Part shown: positions 27,105 through 37,189 of the stretch, one piece after another
Numbering within the stretch: position 1 is the first letter of the stretch
Layout of the letters: the number at the start of each line of letters is the position of its first letter
Assembly: GCF_000376985.1 (NCBI RefSeq)
Contig: NZ_AQYA01000035.1
Location: 124,001-188,000 of the forward strand
DNA length: 64,000 nucleotides
Reading direction: 5' to 3'
Origin: Streptococcus henryi DSM 19005
Lineage (GTDB): Bacteria; Bacillota; Bacilli; Lactobacillales; Streptococcaceae
Notes under the pieces: model-generated
Seen by the model: the letters and a program-made list of their open reading frames with translations, nothing else
The model's database searches: none
What the model was told of the DNA's origin: nothing
Made by a program: the position numbers and the translations under genes

Positions 27105-27285
27105 ATGATGAAATAGCAGAGCTGGAGGAATGAGTGACAGATTTTAAAAGATTTTTATGAATAAATGTGAAAGGGCTACTTAACAACCAAGTAGTCCTTT
27201 AATTTGTATAAATGTCACCTGTAAATAGGCAGGCCTTTAATGGTATAATCTTAGTATAGGAATTTCGAGATAAGGAAGATTTAGC

Positions 27286-27489
27286 ATGAAGCTTGATGTC
27301 AATAAAGAAGAATTAACCATTATGGGAGTCAAGTTTGACCGATTTGAGGGCTTCGATACCGTGTGGTATGCCGTGGGTTCATCTATGATTGATGGTTATC
27401 AACCAACCGTTGAAGAAATTCTAGAGTTAAAACAATATGTAAAGGAGTCATCTCATGTGGATTTGCCCAAACTGCCAAAGAGAATTTAA
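27286..27489 (+). CDS. Small protein with VbhA-like antitoxin motif
   Basis: 67 residues. The middle reads VGSSMIDGYQPTVEEILELK (about 30-49). SxxxDG resembles the (S/T)xxxE(G/N) inhibitory helix of Fic antitoxins such as VbhA, and the spacing to PT.E and a following Tyr is similar. No Fic gene is nearby, so it would be an orphan. It overlaps the next gene by 35 nt, in another frame. The extended -10 TGGTATAAT near 27240 and AAGGAAG before the ATG support expression. Family assignment is tentative. Confidence 0.5.
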   Translation: MKLDVNKEELTIMGVKFDRFEGFDTVWYAVGSSMIDGYQPTVEEILELKQYVKESSHVDLPKLPKRI

Positions 27490-27856
27490 ACGAAAAAATC
27501 AGGGACACTTTTGTGGTGAAGCCCCCAAAACCATTGATGACTACATTCAAGGACAAAGTCACCAAGAGGAACTACAAGCACTCCGAAAGGCAATAAGTCA
27601 AGCCATCCCTGAAGCTGAAGAACGCATCGCCTGGACCATGCCAACCTATTGGAAAGGCAAGAACATCCTCCACTTTGCAGCCAAAAAACAACACATCGGC
27701 TTCCATATCGGACAAAAAGCCATTGCCCATTTTGAAGAAGAACTAGCAGACTTCCCGACTTCCAAAGGAACAGTCAAACTGCCTTATGATAAACCATTGC
27801 CGCTAGAGTTGATTGAGGGAATAGCCAAGTGGTGTTTGGAAGAATATGGGGAGTGA
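27455..27856 (+). CDS. DUF1801 (YdhG-like) domain protein with N-terminal zinc knuckle
   Basis: 133 residues. The first 20 contain CPNCQREF and a later HFC, a likely zinc knuckle. The DUF1801 domain follows with TIDDYIQG, IPEAEERIAWTMPTYW (about 50-65), and LHFAAKKQHIGFHIG. This domain resembles the YdhG/frataxin-like iron-chaperone fold, but no function is proven. The ATG is set by AAAGGAG 7 nt upstream. It overlaps the preceding small gene. Confidence 0.8.
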   Translation: MWICPNCQREFKRKNQGHFCGEAPKTIDDYIQGQSHQEELQALRKAISQAIPEAEERIAWTMPTYWKGKNILHFAAKKQHIGFHIGQKAIAHFEEELADFPTSKGTVKLPYDKPLPLELIEGIAKWCLEEYGE

Positions 27857-28020
27857 GGTCAGATAGATTGCAATAAAACACAAAAGCTATTCTAAAAAAA
27901 GAATTATTAACCAATGTGATTTAGAAGAGTGAAACGAAGAGATGACGAAAGTTGTCTCTTTAACGTTTATTACTTGGAAACAAATAGAGTTAAAATAGGG
28001 GAATTCTCAGTTAGTTTTAG

Positions 28021-28029
28021 TGATATAAT
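28021..28029 (+). promoter_or_regulatory. Extended -10 promoter of the RloC-like gene
   Basis: TGATATAAT lies 41 nt before the ATG at 28071. Confidence 0.6.
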
Positions 28030-28070
28030 GGAGATGTGGAAATAACTATTATGAAGTTTGGGAAGTTACT

Positions 28071-30260
28071 ATGACAGAAACAACGATTAATCTTACTGAA
28101 ATTAAATTTGAAGATGCCGTTTCGCCCCTTTTTTTAGGTGAAGAATTAGAATTAAAAAATATAAACTTTATTTTTGCAAGAAATGGTTCTGGTAAATCAA
28201 CTCTAAGTCAGGCAATTTTTAAACAAAAAGAATCTGAGTTTGATGTCCATGTTTTTAAAGGATTTGAGTCCTTGATTGGTGAAAATGAGCACTTTGATGC
28301 ATTTTCTTTAGCAGTTAACGCAAATGAAAAGCAAGAAGAGATTAAAAAGCTTGAAAAAGAGAAGATGGAAAAGGAAAAAGAACTTTTTATAATTAATGCA
28401 GATATTTCAAAACCTGAAGAGAGTGATTCTGAAAATTTATATACAAAGCTCCAGAACGCAAAAAACAAATACCAGAATCAGGAAAAAAAGATTGATAAAA
28501 TTTATATAGATTCTGCTAGAGTAATTGCTAAAGAGATTAATCCAATGTTAGTAGATAATCCTCGGAGTTATAACAAAAATTCTTTTAAAAATGAGCTTTC
28601 AAAAGCATCAGCCTTAGAAAAAGAAGACATTCTAAAAAATGTGGCGATTTTAAAGTCAACACCGCAAAAAAAGATAAATACCTATTCTATAAAAGAAACT
28701 AAATTTTCTAGTTATATTGACTCCGTTAATCAGATTTTAGTTAGTAAAGTTGAAGAGAAGACAAAAATTAATAGATTTACTTCTCCAGAAAAAATTAATT
28801 TTGCTGAATCAGGATATCATATTCATAAAAAAGGCGACACTTGTGCATTTTGTGGAAGCTTGATTGATGATAATATTTTTGAAGAATTGGAGACATATTT
28901 CTCAGCAGATGAGGTCAAAATCTTACAAGATAGAATAACTAAAGGAAAAGAAATGCTTCAAAACAATATTTCTTATCTTAATAGTCTAAATTTATCAAAT
29001 GAAGATTTTTACTCTAAGTTTAAGGCAAATGCAGAAAACGAAATAGAGGCAATTAAATCAATAATTAAAGAACAAATTGAGTTTTTCAAAAGTTTACATT
29101 CTGTCCTTGATGAAAAAGAAAAAAATCTTTTTAAAGTCAGTGAGAAAATTGAATTACCACTTCCGCAAAATATTGATTTTGAAAAGCTAAATTCAGTAAT
29201 TGAAGAAAACAATGAATTTACGGAAAACCTTGAATCAGAGATGAAAAAAGCAAAAGATACTCTGAGATTTCATAAAATAAAGACATTGCTTGATGAGAAG
29301 AATTATGCTGTCGAAAATGAGAAACTTAATTCTCTGGGGCAATTAAAAATAGAAAAGGAAAAAGAGTTCAATCGGGCTGAGACTCAACGGAAGTTAGTGA
29401 AAAATGAGATTGAAGAATTATTGATTTCGCTTGACAAACTAAAACCAAAGGCGGAAGAACAAGCCATTAAGAGAATAAATGAAAAATTACGTTTAAAAGT
29501 GCAATGGGAACTTGATTTTTACGAGGATGAGAACAGTGGATATTACAGAGTAAAACAAGGGGATTACTATCGCAGTGTAAAAAAACTTTCTACAGGAGAG
29601 AAAAATATTATTGCATTTTTGTATTTTATAGAAAAGTTAGAAGAAGTAAAAGAGAAACGAGATGATAAACCAAAAATAATTGTTTTTGATGATCCGATGA
29701 CTTCAAACGATGACACGATGCAATATATTATTATTTGGCAACTGCAATTATTATACCAAGGTAAAGATAGAGAAAAATATGATAGTAATAGAGATATTTT
29801 TGTTGTCTTAACACACAATATTCACTTTTACCTAAATGTTCAACCCCATGGTAATTTTGAAGATAAGAAAGGTCGAACGAAGTATGATAAAAATAATTTT
29901 TATCGTATAGAAAATCATCGATTCTTAAAAATTACATCAAGTAAAGAAGATTTTAAAACAAGTTATGAAGCTCTATGGTTCGAATTAAAGGAACTTTATG
30001 ATTGTGGACATAAAAACTCTATGCTAAATTCAATGAGAAGAATTATTGAAACATACATGAAATTTAATAATTTAAATCAAGATAAATTCTATCATGGAAA
30101 TGAACAATATCTAAAATTATTTAATGTTAATTCTCACTCTATTGATGACTTATCCGCACAAAGTTATTCTGAAAGCATTAAAGAAATGAGAGATTTATTT
30201 TACAAAATTTTTGAAGACAATGGATGTGAACAACACTTTAAACATTATTGGAAATTCTAA
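28071..30260 (+). CDS. RloC/PrrC-like ABC ATPase, candidate anticodon nuclease
   Basis: 729 residues. The N-terminal ABC-type P-loop is ARNGSGKSTLS (about 36-46). Two coiled-coil arms flank a zinc-hook-like CAFCG (about 259), as in RloC and Rad50. The signature motif LSTGEKN (about 506) and Walker B IVFDDPMTSND (about 538-548) complete the ATPase. The C-terminus contains RRIIET (about 656) and a His in NSHSIDD (about 688). This R-x3-E...H arrangement matches the catalytic triad known for PrrC/RloC tRNA nucleases. It lies upstream of hsdS in a type I restriction locus, the classic PrrC setting. Function inferred; generic AAA_13 proteins look similar. Confidence 0.75.
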   Translation: MTETTINLTEIKFEDAVSPLFLGEELELKNINFIFARNGSGKSTLSQAIFKQKESEFDVHVFKGFESLIGENEHFDAFSLAVNANEKQEEIKKLEKEKMEKEKELFIINADISKPEESDSENLYTKLQNAKNKYQNQEKKIDKIYIDSARVIAKEINPMLVDNPRSYNKNSFKNELSKASALEKEDILKNVAILKSTPQKKINTYSIKETKFSSYIDSVNQILVSKVEEKTKINRFTSPEKINFAESGYHIHKKGDTCAFCGSLIDDNIFEELETYFSADEVKILQDRITKGKEMLQNNISYLNSLNLSNEDFYSKFKANAENEIEAIKSIIKEQIEFFKSLHSVLDEKEKNLFKVSEKIELPLPQNIDFEKLNSVIEENNEFTENLESEMKKAKDTLRFHKIKTLLDEKNYAVENEKLNSLGQLKIEKEKEFNRAETQRKLVKNEIEELLISLDKLKPKAEEQAIKRINEKLRLKVQWELDFYEDENSGYYRVKQGDYYRSVKKLSTGEKNIIAFLYFIEKLEEVKEKRDDKPKIIVFDDPMTSNDDTMQYIIIWQLQLLYQGKDREKYDSNRDIFVVLTHNIHFYLNVQPHGNFEDKKGRTKYDKNNFYRIENHRFLKITSSKEDFKTSYEALWFELKELYDCGHKNSMLNSMRRIIETYMKFNNLNQDKFYHGNEQYLKLFNVNSHSIDDLSAQSYSESIKEMRDLFYKIFEDNGCEQHFKHYWKF

Positions 30261-30272
30261 GTGGGGAGAAAG

Positions 30273-31013
30273 ATGGAACAACTTAAAACTAAAAAAATTA
30301 AGCTTCTGATAAGTCAAGCAAATGTACTATCTGAAACAATCAAGAGAACTTTATCAGATACCTCGGACATCATTGGTAAATACAATTCATGTGTATCTTA
30401 CGCGAGGAAATACAATGTGATAGCAAAGGAGTCGGTTGTTACATTAAAGGAGAATCCTGGTATAAATATATTCAATCTTGAAAATACAAATCCTTTTGAT
30501 ATGACTTGGCCAGCTCAGAAAACTTTTATGGAAACAGTATTATTAGAAACAGACTTTTTGATATCATTTTTAAATAATTCCATTGAGTTTTCTGAGGATG
30601 AATTTAACAATTTAGAAAATTTTATTGCTTCAAAATTACGGAAAACGATTCATGAAAAACCTTTAAAAGAGAAAGAAATCCAAAATGCTATAGAAAATCT
30701 ATTTTTAGGAAAAAATTGGTCAAAAGGAATTGATTATGATAGAGAAACAGGTAAATTCAATTTTTCAGGTCGAGAATATGTACCAGATTTCATTATTCCA
30801 AATATTAATTTAGCTATTGAAGTTAAATTATTACGAGAGGGGAAAAAATCAAAAATTATTGAAGAGATTAATGCAGATATTACGGCCTATAGCAAGAATT
30901 ATTCTAAATTACTTTTTATTATTTATGATTTAGGTGAAATAAGAGATGAGCTTGAGCTTCGAAGAGATTTAGAAGTTAAAGACGATATAAAAGTAATAGT
31001 AGTAAAACATTGA
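30273..31013 (+). CDS. PD-(D/E)xK nuclease-domain protein
   Basis: 246 residues. The N-terminal two thirds are helical. The C-terminal part contains VPDFIIPNINLAIEVKLL (about 171-188), a PD-D-x(10)-ExK nuclease core, followed by a strand-helix pair (KLLFIIYDLG). It begins 12 nt after the RloC-like gene and ends 15 nt before hsdS, so all three are likely one transcript. It could be an effector or partner of the ATPase. ATG 30273 has GGGGAG upstream; a GTG at 30261 overlaps that site and is rejected. Confidence 0.75.
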   Translation: MEQLKTKKIKLLISQANVLSETIKRTLSDTSDIIGKYNSCVSYARKYNVIAKESVVTLKENPGINIFNLENTNPFDMTWPAQKTFMETVLLETDFLISFLNNSIEFSEDEFNNLENFIASKLRKTIHEKPLKEKEIQNAIENLFLGKNWSKGIDYDRETGKFNFSGREYVPDFIIPNINLAIEVKLLREGKKSKIIEEINADITAYSKNYSKLLFIIYDLGEIRDELELRRDLEVKDDIKVIVVKH

Positions 31014-31028
31014 TGTTAGGAAATTTAG

Positions 31029-32258
31029 ATGACAAAACGAATTATTCCAAAAGTTAGATTTAATGGATTTGATGATGAGTGGCAACAAAAATGTTTAAGT
31101 GAAATTTTTAATATTTCATCAGGTTTTACTGGAGATTCTTCTTTGAACGATGGAAAATATTATCTTACTCGAATTGAAACAATAGCAGATGGAGATATAA
31201 ATATTGATAAATTAGGATTTTCAAATATTGAGCCAAATGAAAAATTTAGATTGAATAAAGGTGACATACTTTATAGTAATATCAATTCACTTAAACATAT
31301 GGGAAAAGTTGCATTGTTTAAAGCTGATAAAACTGTATATCATGGTATCAATCTGTTAAGGTTATCTTGTAAACCGCAATATAATGCTGAATTTCTTTTT
31401 TATCAATTAAATACTGAGGAGAAACGTGATTGGGCTAGATCACATGCCAATCAAGCGGTTAGCCAGGCAAGCATAAATCAAACATCACTAGGAAAACAGA
31501 AACTTAGTCACCCTAAACTGGCTGAACAATCCCAAATCGGCTCTCTTTTCTCCACTATTGATTCTCTTTTATCTTCTTACAAGGACAATTTAGAGAATTA
31601 TCAATCCTTTAAAAAATCCATGTTATCCAAGATGTTTCCAAAAGCTGGGCAGACTGTACCTGAGATACGTTTGGATGGGTTTGAAGGAGAATGGGAAGTG
31701 AAGAAATTGGGAGATGTAACAGAGAGAGTAAAAGGGAATGATGGTCGAATGGATTTACCTACTCTAACAATTTCAGCAGCAAATGGATGGATGAATCAAG
31801 AGGAGAGATTTTCACAAAATATCGCTGGGAAAGAACAGAAAAATTATACACTCTTACGTAAAGGTGAACTTTCTTATAATCACGGAAATTCCAAATTAGC
31901 AAAATATGGAGTGGTGTTTGAACTTGAGAACTACGATGAAGCACTAGTTCCTAGAGTCTATCACAGTTTTAAAGTCAACAAACAAGCAGATTCTAAATTT
32001 ATTGAAACAATGTTTGCTACTAAAAAGACGGACAGAGAGTTGGCAAAATTAGTTTCTTCTGGAGCTAGGATGGACGGTTTGCTAAATATAAATTTCGATG
32101 AATTTATGGGGATAACTATAACAATTCCTTCAGTTAGCGAACAAAACTCCATTGGTATATTCTTTTCAAAACTTGATAATCTCATCTCATCTTATCAAAC
32201 CAAGATAAATGAGTTAGAAACATTGAAGAAGAAGTTGTTGCAAGATATGTTTATTTGA
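31029..32258 (+). CDS. hsdS: Type I restriction enzyme specificity subunit
   Basis: 409 residues, with two target-recognition domains separated by conserved helices. The first recognition region runs about 15-155 and the second about 215-360. The spacer helices contain IGSLFSTIDSLLSSYKDN (about 173) and the C-terminal copy IGIFFSKLDNLISSYQTK (about 376), the usual internal repeat that positions the two half-sites. It determines the DNA sequence read by the HsdM/HsdR complex. No second hsdS copy or inverted repeats are present, so no shuffling system is seen. Separated from hsdM by the KAP gene. Confidence 0.93.
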   Translation: MTKRIIPKVRFNGFDDEWQQKCLSEIFNISSGFTGDSSLNDGKYYLTRIETIADGDINIDKLGFSNIEPNEKFRLNKGDILYSNINSLKHMGKVALFKADKTVYHGINLLRLSCKPQYNAEFLFYQLNTEEKRDWARSHANQAVSQASINQTSLGKQKLSHPKLAEQSQIGSLFSTIDSLLSSYKDNLENYQSFKKSMLSKMFPKAGQTVPEIRLDGFEGEWEVKKLGDVTERVKGNDGRMDLPTLTISAANGWMNQEERFSQNIAGKEQKNYTLLRKGELSYNHGNSKLAKYGVVFELENYDEALVPRVYHSFKVNKQADSKFIETMFATKKTDRELAKLVSSGARMDGLLNINFDEFMGITITIPSVSEQNSIGIFFSKLDNLISSYQTKINELETLKKKLLQDMFI

Positions 32259-32272
32259 CGAGGTAAGGAATA

Positions 32273-34200
32273 ATGGAAAAGAATTCTACTCAGAACATTG
32301 CTTTAGATAGAATAGATACATCTGTAGCAGTTGAAAATTTTGTGATATTATTGAAAGAAAATAAAACATTCTTTTTGAATGGTGCTTGGGGTTCAGGAAA
32401 AACAGATTTTTTAGTAAATGTTAGTGAAAAGTCAAAGAAAAAAATAGTTACGATTGATTTTTGGAAAATAAATGATAATCGTACCTCAATAGAGATTGTA
32501 TTTTCAAGACTCAGACCAATTATATATTTTATAATAAGAGCAATAGCAGTTTTTGCAGTCGTTGTATCTATTTTAATGTCAAATGTGATTGATCTCGGTT
32601 TGAGTCACTATATATCAGATTCTTTTTTTAAAATTTTCGTCACAATAATAGTATTATGTGTTGCTGCTCACCAATTCTTTAAACCAAAGTCAGATATTTT
32701 TTATGCTAATATTTTAGCAAATTTTTCATTTAGTAAGAAAGTCCTTGTCATTGATGACTTTGATCGTTTATCAAGTTCACGTCAGGAGGAAATCTATAAA
32801 TTATTCAGTCTATTAAATGGTCAATTACCAATTGTTTTTGTTGGAGATATCAACAAAATTAATAAAGTAAAGGATAATTATTTATCAAAAATAATAGATC
32901 GGAGAATTGAACTACCTTTTTCCCTTCATCCAAATGAGATATGGAACGACTACTTTCTTAAATTGGAAGCTACATTTGGTGTAACCCTCAGCGACCATTT
33001 CAAAAGATTATTAAAGTCAGAAGGGCGAAATCTGAGGGACCGTGTGCACTTTAACGATTATGTTAATCAAGAATTTTTTCTACAAGGCAAAAGTGGTCAT
33101 GTCCAAGTTGAACAACAATTACTAGTTATTTATGCGTATCTTTTTCATCCAAAGTTATATAAAGGTTTACTAGATGATGAACTGATTGAATATACTCTAT
33201 CCGATGAACAGAAATCAGAATTAAAATATAATGGGAACCAACAATACCCGATAATGAATTAATATGGTATTTATTAAATCAGTTACAGAATAAGGAAAAT
33301 GTATATTATCCTAATTGTTTTTCAAAAGATAGGAGTGCATACTTACTTTTTGAGCAAACTTCAAATACATCTATCGAAGATTTAGAGAAAGTATTTCAAG
33401 ATAATACTAAATTGGAAAGTGCACTATTTCTTCCCAAAAATACAGATTTCTATCAATACTTTATAGCTAACTACTCGTCTTTTGAAGATAGCAAAAAAAG
33501 TTTATTAGTGGCAATCTCTCTTAAATATATTAAAGAGAATCAAAGTAGTGATGCAATTTCTTACATTATCAGAGAAAAAGAATATGAGATAATGCCACCT
33601 AAAAAATTTGCTGGGGCGTCAGGAACGACCCTCATATACGATATTCCGAAAGAAAGAGCAAATAAGACTGAGGCTCAAATTGATAATATAATATTTATGT
33701 GTTGGAATAAGTTATTGGATCAATTTGATTTTGATTTATCTCAAAAAATATATTTTTTTGTAAAGTATCATATATTCTCTTTTCATAAATTAGGTGAAAG
33801 ATTCACAAATTTATCAGTTTTAAGTAGAAACTTTAAGCAAGCAAAACGAAAAGATTTTATTGTTTTAACATATATTAGTAGTAATGACCTTTGGAATAAG
33901 TTTTCAAAGTGGGACGAAAGTTTATGGAGTGCACTTAATTCACTCAATGACCATGAGTTCGTTTCATTCTGGATTTTACAAAACATTATTTCCAATGGCA
34001 AAGATTACGAGGACTTTGACTTTAGACCAGATGACAAAATATATACATTGTGGGTTGGAAGGTATAAATTCGAAAATGGTGAAAAAATCTCCTATGAAGA
34101 TTCTGTAATTAAAAAAATTGAAGGAAGAATTGAGCAATTAGAATCACAAGGTTATAGATTTTCACGACGTATTGATGAGAAGCATAAAAGAGATTATTGA
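32273..34200 (+). pseudogene. KAP-type P-loop NTPase, frameshifted
   Basis: The first frame (32273-33262, 329 codons) has Walker A GAWGSGKTD (about 37-45), two membrane segments (about 83-105 and 115-135), and Walker B VLVIDDFDRL (about 157-166). It ends at TAA 33260-33262. A +1-shifted frame is open from about 33232 and runs without a stop to 34200, starting TIPDNELIWYLLNQ and continuing through a long helical C-terminus. The simplest reading is one KAP NTPase gene of about 640 codons with a 1-nt indel near 33230-33260. KAP NTPases with membrane segments inside restriction loci are suspected defence proteins. Either a pseudogene or a sequencing error. Confidence 0.7.
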
Positions 34201-34252
34201 TCAACTTTCTAGCTCTGCCATTCCCCTAAAAAAACAAAAAAAGGAAAAAATA

Positions 34253-35851
34253 ATGGAAAATCAAACTTCCCAATCGCTTTATCAGGCGCTTTGGAATTCG
34301 GCGGATATTCTCCGTTCGAAGATGGATGCCAACGATTATAAGTCTTATTTGCTTGGTATGGTCTTTTACAAATACCTTTCGGATAAGATGCTCTTCTATG
34401 TGGCTGAGACCATGGAGGAGGAGACGGATGACCTCAATGAGGCGCTGGCCTCTTATCGTAAATATTATGAGGATGCGGATTCGCACGATGATTTGGTGGA
34501 TGTGGTTAAGGATGAGATGTCCTATGCCATCGAGCCAGATTTGACCTTTACGGCTCTGGTCAATCAAATCAATGAGGGCCGCTTCCAGTTGGAGTCCTTG
34601 GCTCAAGGTTTCCGCAATATCGAGCAGGATGATGAGCTTTTTGAAAATCTTTTTGAGGACATTGATCTCTATTCTAAAAAGCTTGGGCAGACTCCTCAAA
34701 AACAAAATCAGACTATCGCCAGTGTTATGAAAGAGTTGGCGGTGCTTGATGTGGCAGGTCACGCTGGGGACATGCTGGGTGATGCTTATGAGTATCTGAT
34801 TGGTCAGTTTGCGACTGACTCAGGAAAAAAAGCGGGTGAGTTCTACACACCTCAGCCTGTTGCCAAGCTCATGACTCAGATTGCCCTGACTGGAAGAGAA
34901 GAGGTGCAAGGCTTCACCCTTTACGACGCCACTATGGGTTCGGGTTCGCTCTTGCTTAATGCTAAGCGCTACAGCAAGTCACCGAACACTATTTCCTACT
35001 TCGGTCAGGAACTCAACACGTCAACCTACAATCTGGCTCGCATGAACATGATTCTGCACGGTGTGCCTATTGAAAACCAGTACTTGCACAATGCTGATAC
35101 GCTAGACGAGGACTGGCCAACTCAAGAGCCAACTAACTTTGATGGTGTCCTCATGAACCCACCTTATTCAGCCAAGTGATCAGCCGATTCTGGCTTCCTG
35201 CAAGACCCACGTTTCTCATCATTTGGTGCCCTAGCGCCCAAATCCAAGGCTGACTTTGCCTTCCTGCTCCACGGATTCTATCACCTCAAGCAAGACGGCG
35301 GTGTCATGGCTATCGTTCTCCCTCATGGCGTTCTCTTTAGGGGAAATGCTGAAGGGAAAATCAGACAAGCTCTGCTGGAGGAAGGGGCTATTGATACCGT
35401 TATTGGTCTGCCTGCCAACATTTTCTTCAATACGTCTATTCCGACCACGGTTATTATCCTCAAGAAAAATCGTCGCAATCGCGATGTCTATTTCATTGAT
35501 GCTTCACAGGAATTTGTCAAAGGCAAGAACCAGAACATCATGAATGATGACCATATTGCCAAGATACTTGACGCCTATCACAAACGCGAGGATATGGACA
35601 AATTCGCCCATCTAGCCAGCTTTGAAGAAATCAAAGAAAACGACTACAACCTCAACATCCCACGCTACGTGGACACCTTTGAAGAGGAAGAAGTCGCTCC
35701 CCTATCCGAAATCGTCCAAAAAATCAACGAAACCAATCAACGCATTGACCAACAAACCGCAGAACTTCAAAAGCTTCTCGGTCAACTGGTTGGAACCACA
35801 CCAGAAGCCCAAGAAGAGTTGGACAAGTTTGTCCAAGGGTTTAAGGGTTAG
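34253..35851 (+). pseudogene. hsdM: Type I restriction methylase subunit with internal TGA
   Basis: N6-adenine methyltransferase of 532 codons. It has the HsdM N-terminal helical domain, AGEFYTPQPVAKL (about 191-203), SAM motif I DATMGSGSLLL (about 224-234), and catalytic NPPY (about 301). Codon 309 is TGA (35177-35179), directly after NPPYSAK. The same frame then continues SADSGFLQDPRF and remains open to 35851, with all later HsdM segments intact. Homologues normally have Trp there, so TGG to TGA is a one-base nonsense change. The truncated product loses the C-terminal third. Start ATG 34253, with AAAAGGA upstream. Unless the stop is read through, the system cannot methylate or restrict. 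Confidence 0.85.
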
Positions 35852-35904
35852 AGCTTGCTAGATTTTATCTCTACGACATTTTGCCATAAATCAAGACAAA
35901 ACAA

Positions 35905-35936
35905 AAAGACATGAATTGATTCTTTCATGTCTTTTT
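35905..35936 (+). terminator. Rho-independent terminator of hsdM
   Basis: AAAGACATGAA (35905-35915) pairs with TTCATGTCTTT (35924-35934), followed by TT. Confidence 0.85.
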
Positions 35937-35944
35937 CTATATTC

Positions 35945-36075
35945 TATAGTCGAATGAAGAGCTTTCAGACAAGGAACAGAGGTGTGAAATAAAAACTGAC
36001 AGACGAAGTCAGTTTACATTTGAAGTACGTCAAACCGATAGTGACGATGTATCAAAGCTAATTCAAATGACTATA
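35945..36075 (+). repeat. MITE-like repeat, copy C
   Basis: 131 bp from TATAGTCGAATGAAGAGCTT to AATTCAAATGACTATA. It has the same ends as the copies at 75 and 15671. Its interior contains a small palindrome, ACTGACAGACGAAGTCAGT. Located between hsdM and the 3' end of queA. Confidence 0.8.
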
Positions 36076-36085
36076 TTTTTCAGTC

Positions 36086-37114
36086 CTACTTGACAAACAT
36101 GGCATCGCCGAAGCTGAAGAAGCGGTAGTGTTCGTCTACGGCGTGTTTGTAGGCTTCAAGCACGAATTCACGTCCTGCGAAGGCTGATACCAGCATGACG
36201 AGGGTTGATTTTGGCAAGTGGAAGTTGGTTGAGAAGGCGTCTACCACTTTGAAGGTATAGCCTGGTTTGATGAAAATCTTGGTCCAACCTGAGTCAGCCT
36301 TGATGTCGCCATCAAATTTGGAGCCGATGGTTTCAAGGGTACGGATGGAGGTTGTTCCGACAGCGACAACACGTCCGCCATTGGCCTTGACTTGGCGAAG
36401 GGTTTGGGCAGCTTCTTCAGACAGGCTATAGAATTCTGAGTGCATGTCATGTTCATCCAAGTTATCAACTGAGACTGGACGGAAGGTTCCCAGACCAACA
36501 TGAAGAGTCAGTTCTACCAATTTCACGCCTTTGGCTTCGATTTTAGCTAGAAGTTCTTGAGTGAAGTGCAATCCAGCTGTAGGGGCTGCAGCGGAGCCAT
36601 TTTCCTTAGCATAAACGGTCTGATAGCGTTCGCGATCTTGGAGTTTTTCGTGGATATAAGGAGGCAGAGGCATTTCCCCAAGGCTTTCAAGGACTTCAAG
36701 GAAGATACCATCGTAGCTAAATTCGACGATACGACCACCGTGCTCCAACTCTTGGACGACAGTTGCCATGAGGCGACCGTCACCGAAGCTCACTTGTGCA
36801 CCGACACGAAGGCGTTTAGCAGGTTTAGCAAGTACTTCCCACTGGTCCCCCTCAGTGTTTTTCAAGAGCAGAAGCTCCACATGACCATGGGTGTCGGGTT
36901 TCTCACCGTAAAGGCGGGCAGGCAGCACGCGCGTGTTGTTCATCACCAAGGCATCACCAGGGTTAAGCTCATCCAAAATATGGTCAAAATGAGCGTCCAC
37001 CATCTCATGACTCTCGCGGTCAATGACCAAAAGCTTAGAGCTGTCACGCTGCTCCAGCGGAGTCTGGGCAATCAATTCCTCAGGCAAATAGAAATTAAAA
37101 TCTTCAGTATTCAT
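36086..37114 (-). CDS. queA: tRNA preQ1(34) S-adenosylmethionine ribosyltransferase-isomerase
   Basis: 342 residues. It transfers and isomerises the ribosyl group of SAM to 7-aminomethyl-7-deazaguanine in tRNA, making epoxyqueuosine. Full family length, with the N-terminal [19 protein letters not shown] (about 5-23), [13 protein letters not shown] (about 57-69), [10 protein letters not shown] (about 173-182), [11 protein letters not shown], and the C-terminal [18 protein letters not shown]. Monocistronic, convergent to the defence island, with a MITE behind it. Confidence 0.97.
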   Translation of the reverse strand: MNTEDFNFYLPEELIAQTPLEQRDSSKLLVIDRESHEMVDAHFDHILDELNPGDALVMNNTRVLPARLYGEKPDTHGHVELLLLKNTEGDQWEVLAKPAKRLRVGAQVSFGDGRLMATVVQELEHGGRIVEFSYDGIFLEVLESLGEMPLPPYIHEKLQDRERYQTVYAKENGSAAAPTAGLHFTQELLAKIEAKGVKLVELTLHVGLGTFRPVSVDNLDEHDMHSEFYSLSEEAAQTLRQVKANGGRVVAVGTTSIRTLETIGSKFDGDIKADSGWTKIFIKPGYTFKVVDAFSTNFHLPKSTLVMLVSAFAGREFVLEAYKHAVDEHYRFFSFGDAMFVK

Positions 37115-37189
37115 ACATTCTCCTAAATTCGAGTTTTCAGCCTATCCATTATAACACGAGATAAACCATTCGTCATCCTCTAGGTTTAA

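Noticed and set aside
28051..28074. 7-codon leader peptide before the RloC-like gene
   Set aside because: ATG and TGA overlap the gene start but there is no convincing ribosome site; too short to support.
34226..34762. 178-codon antisense ORF inside hsdM
   Set aside because: Shadow of hsdM with runs of Ile/Leu typical of reversed coding sequence; no promoter or ribosome site.
35177..35179. TGA in hsdM as programmed recoding (Trp or selenocysteine)
   Set aside because: Streptococci use TGA as stop and have no known selenocysteine system; no structured element is seen after it. Point mutation or read error is simpler.
36557..37126. 189-codon ORF opposite queA
   Set aside because: queA is full length with all motifs; the opposite frame is a shadow.
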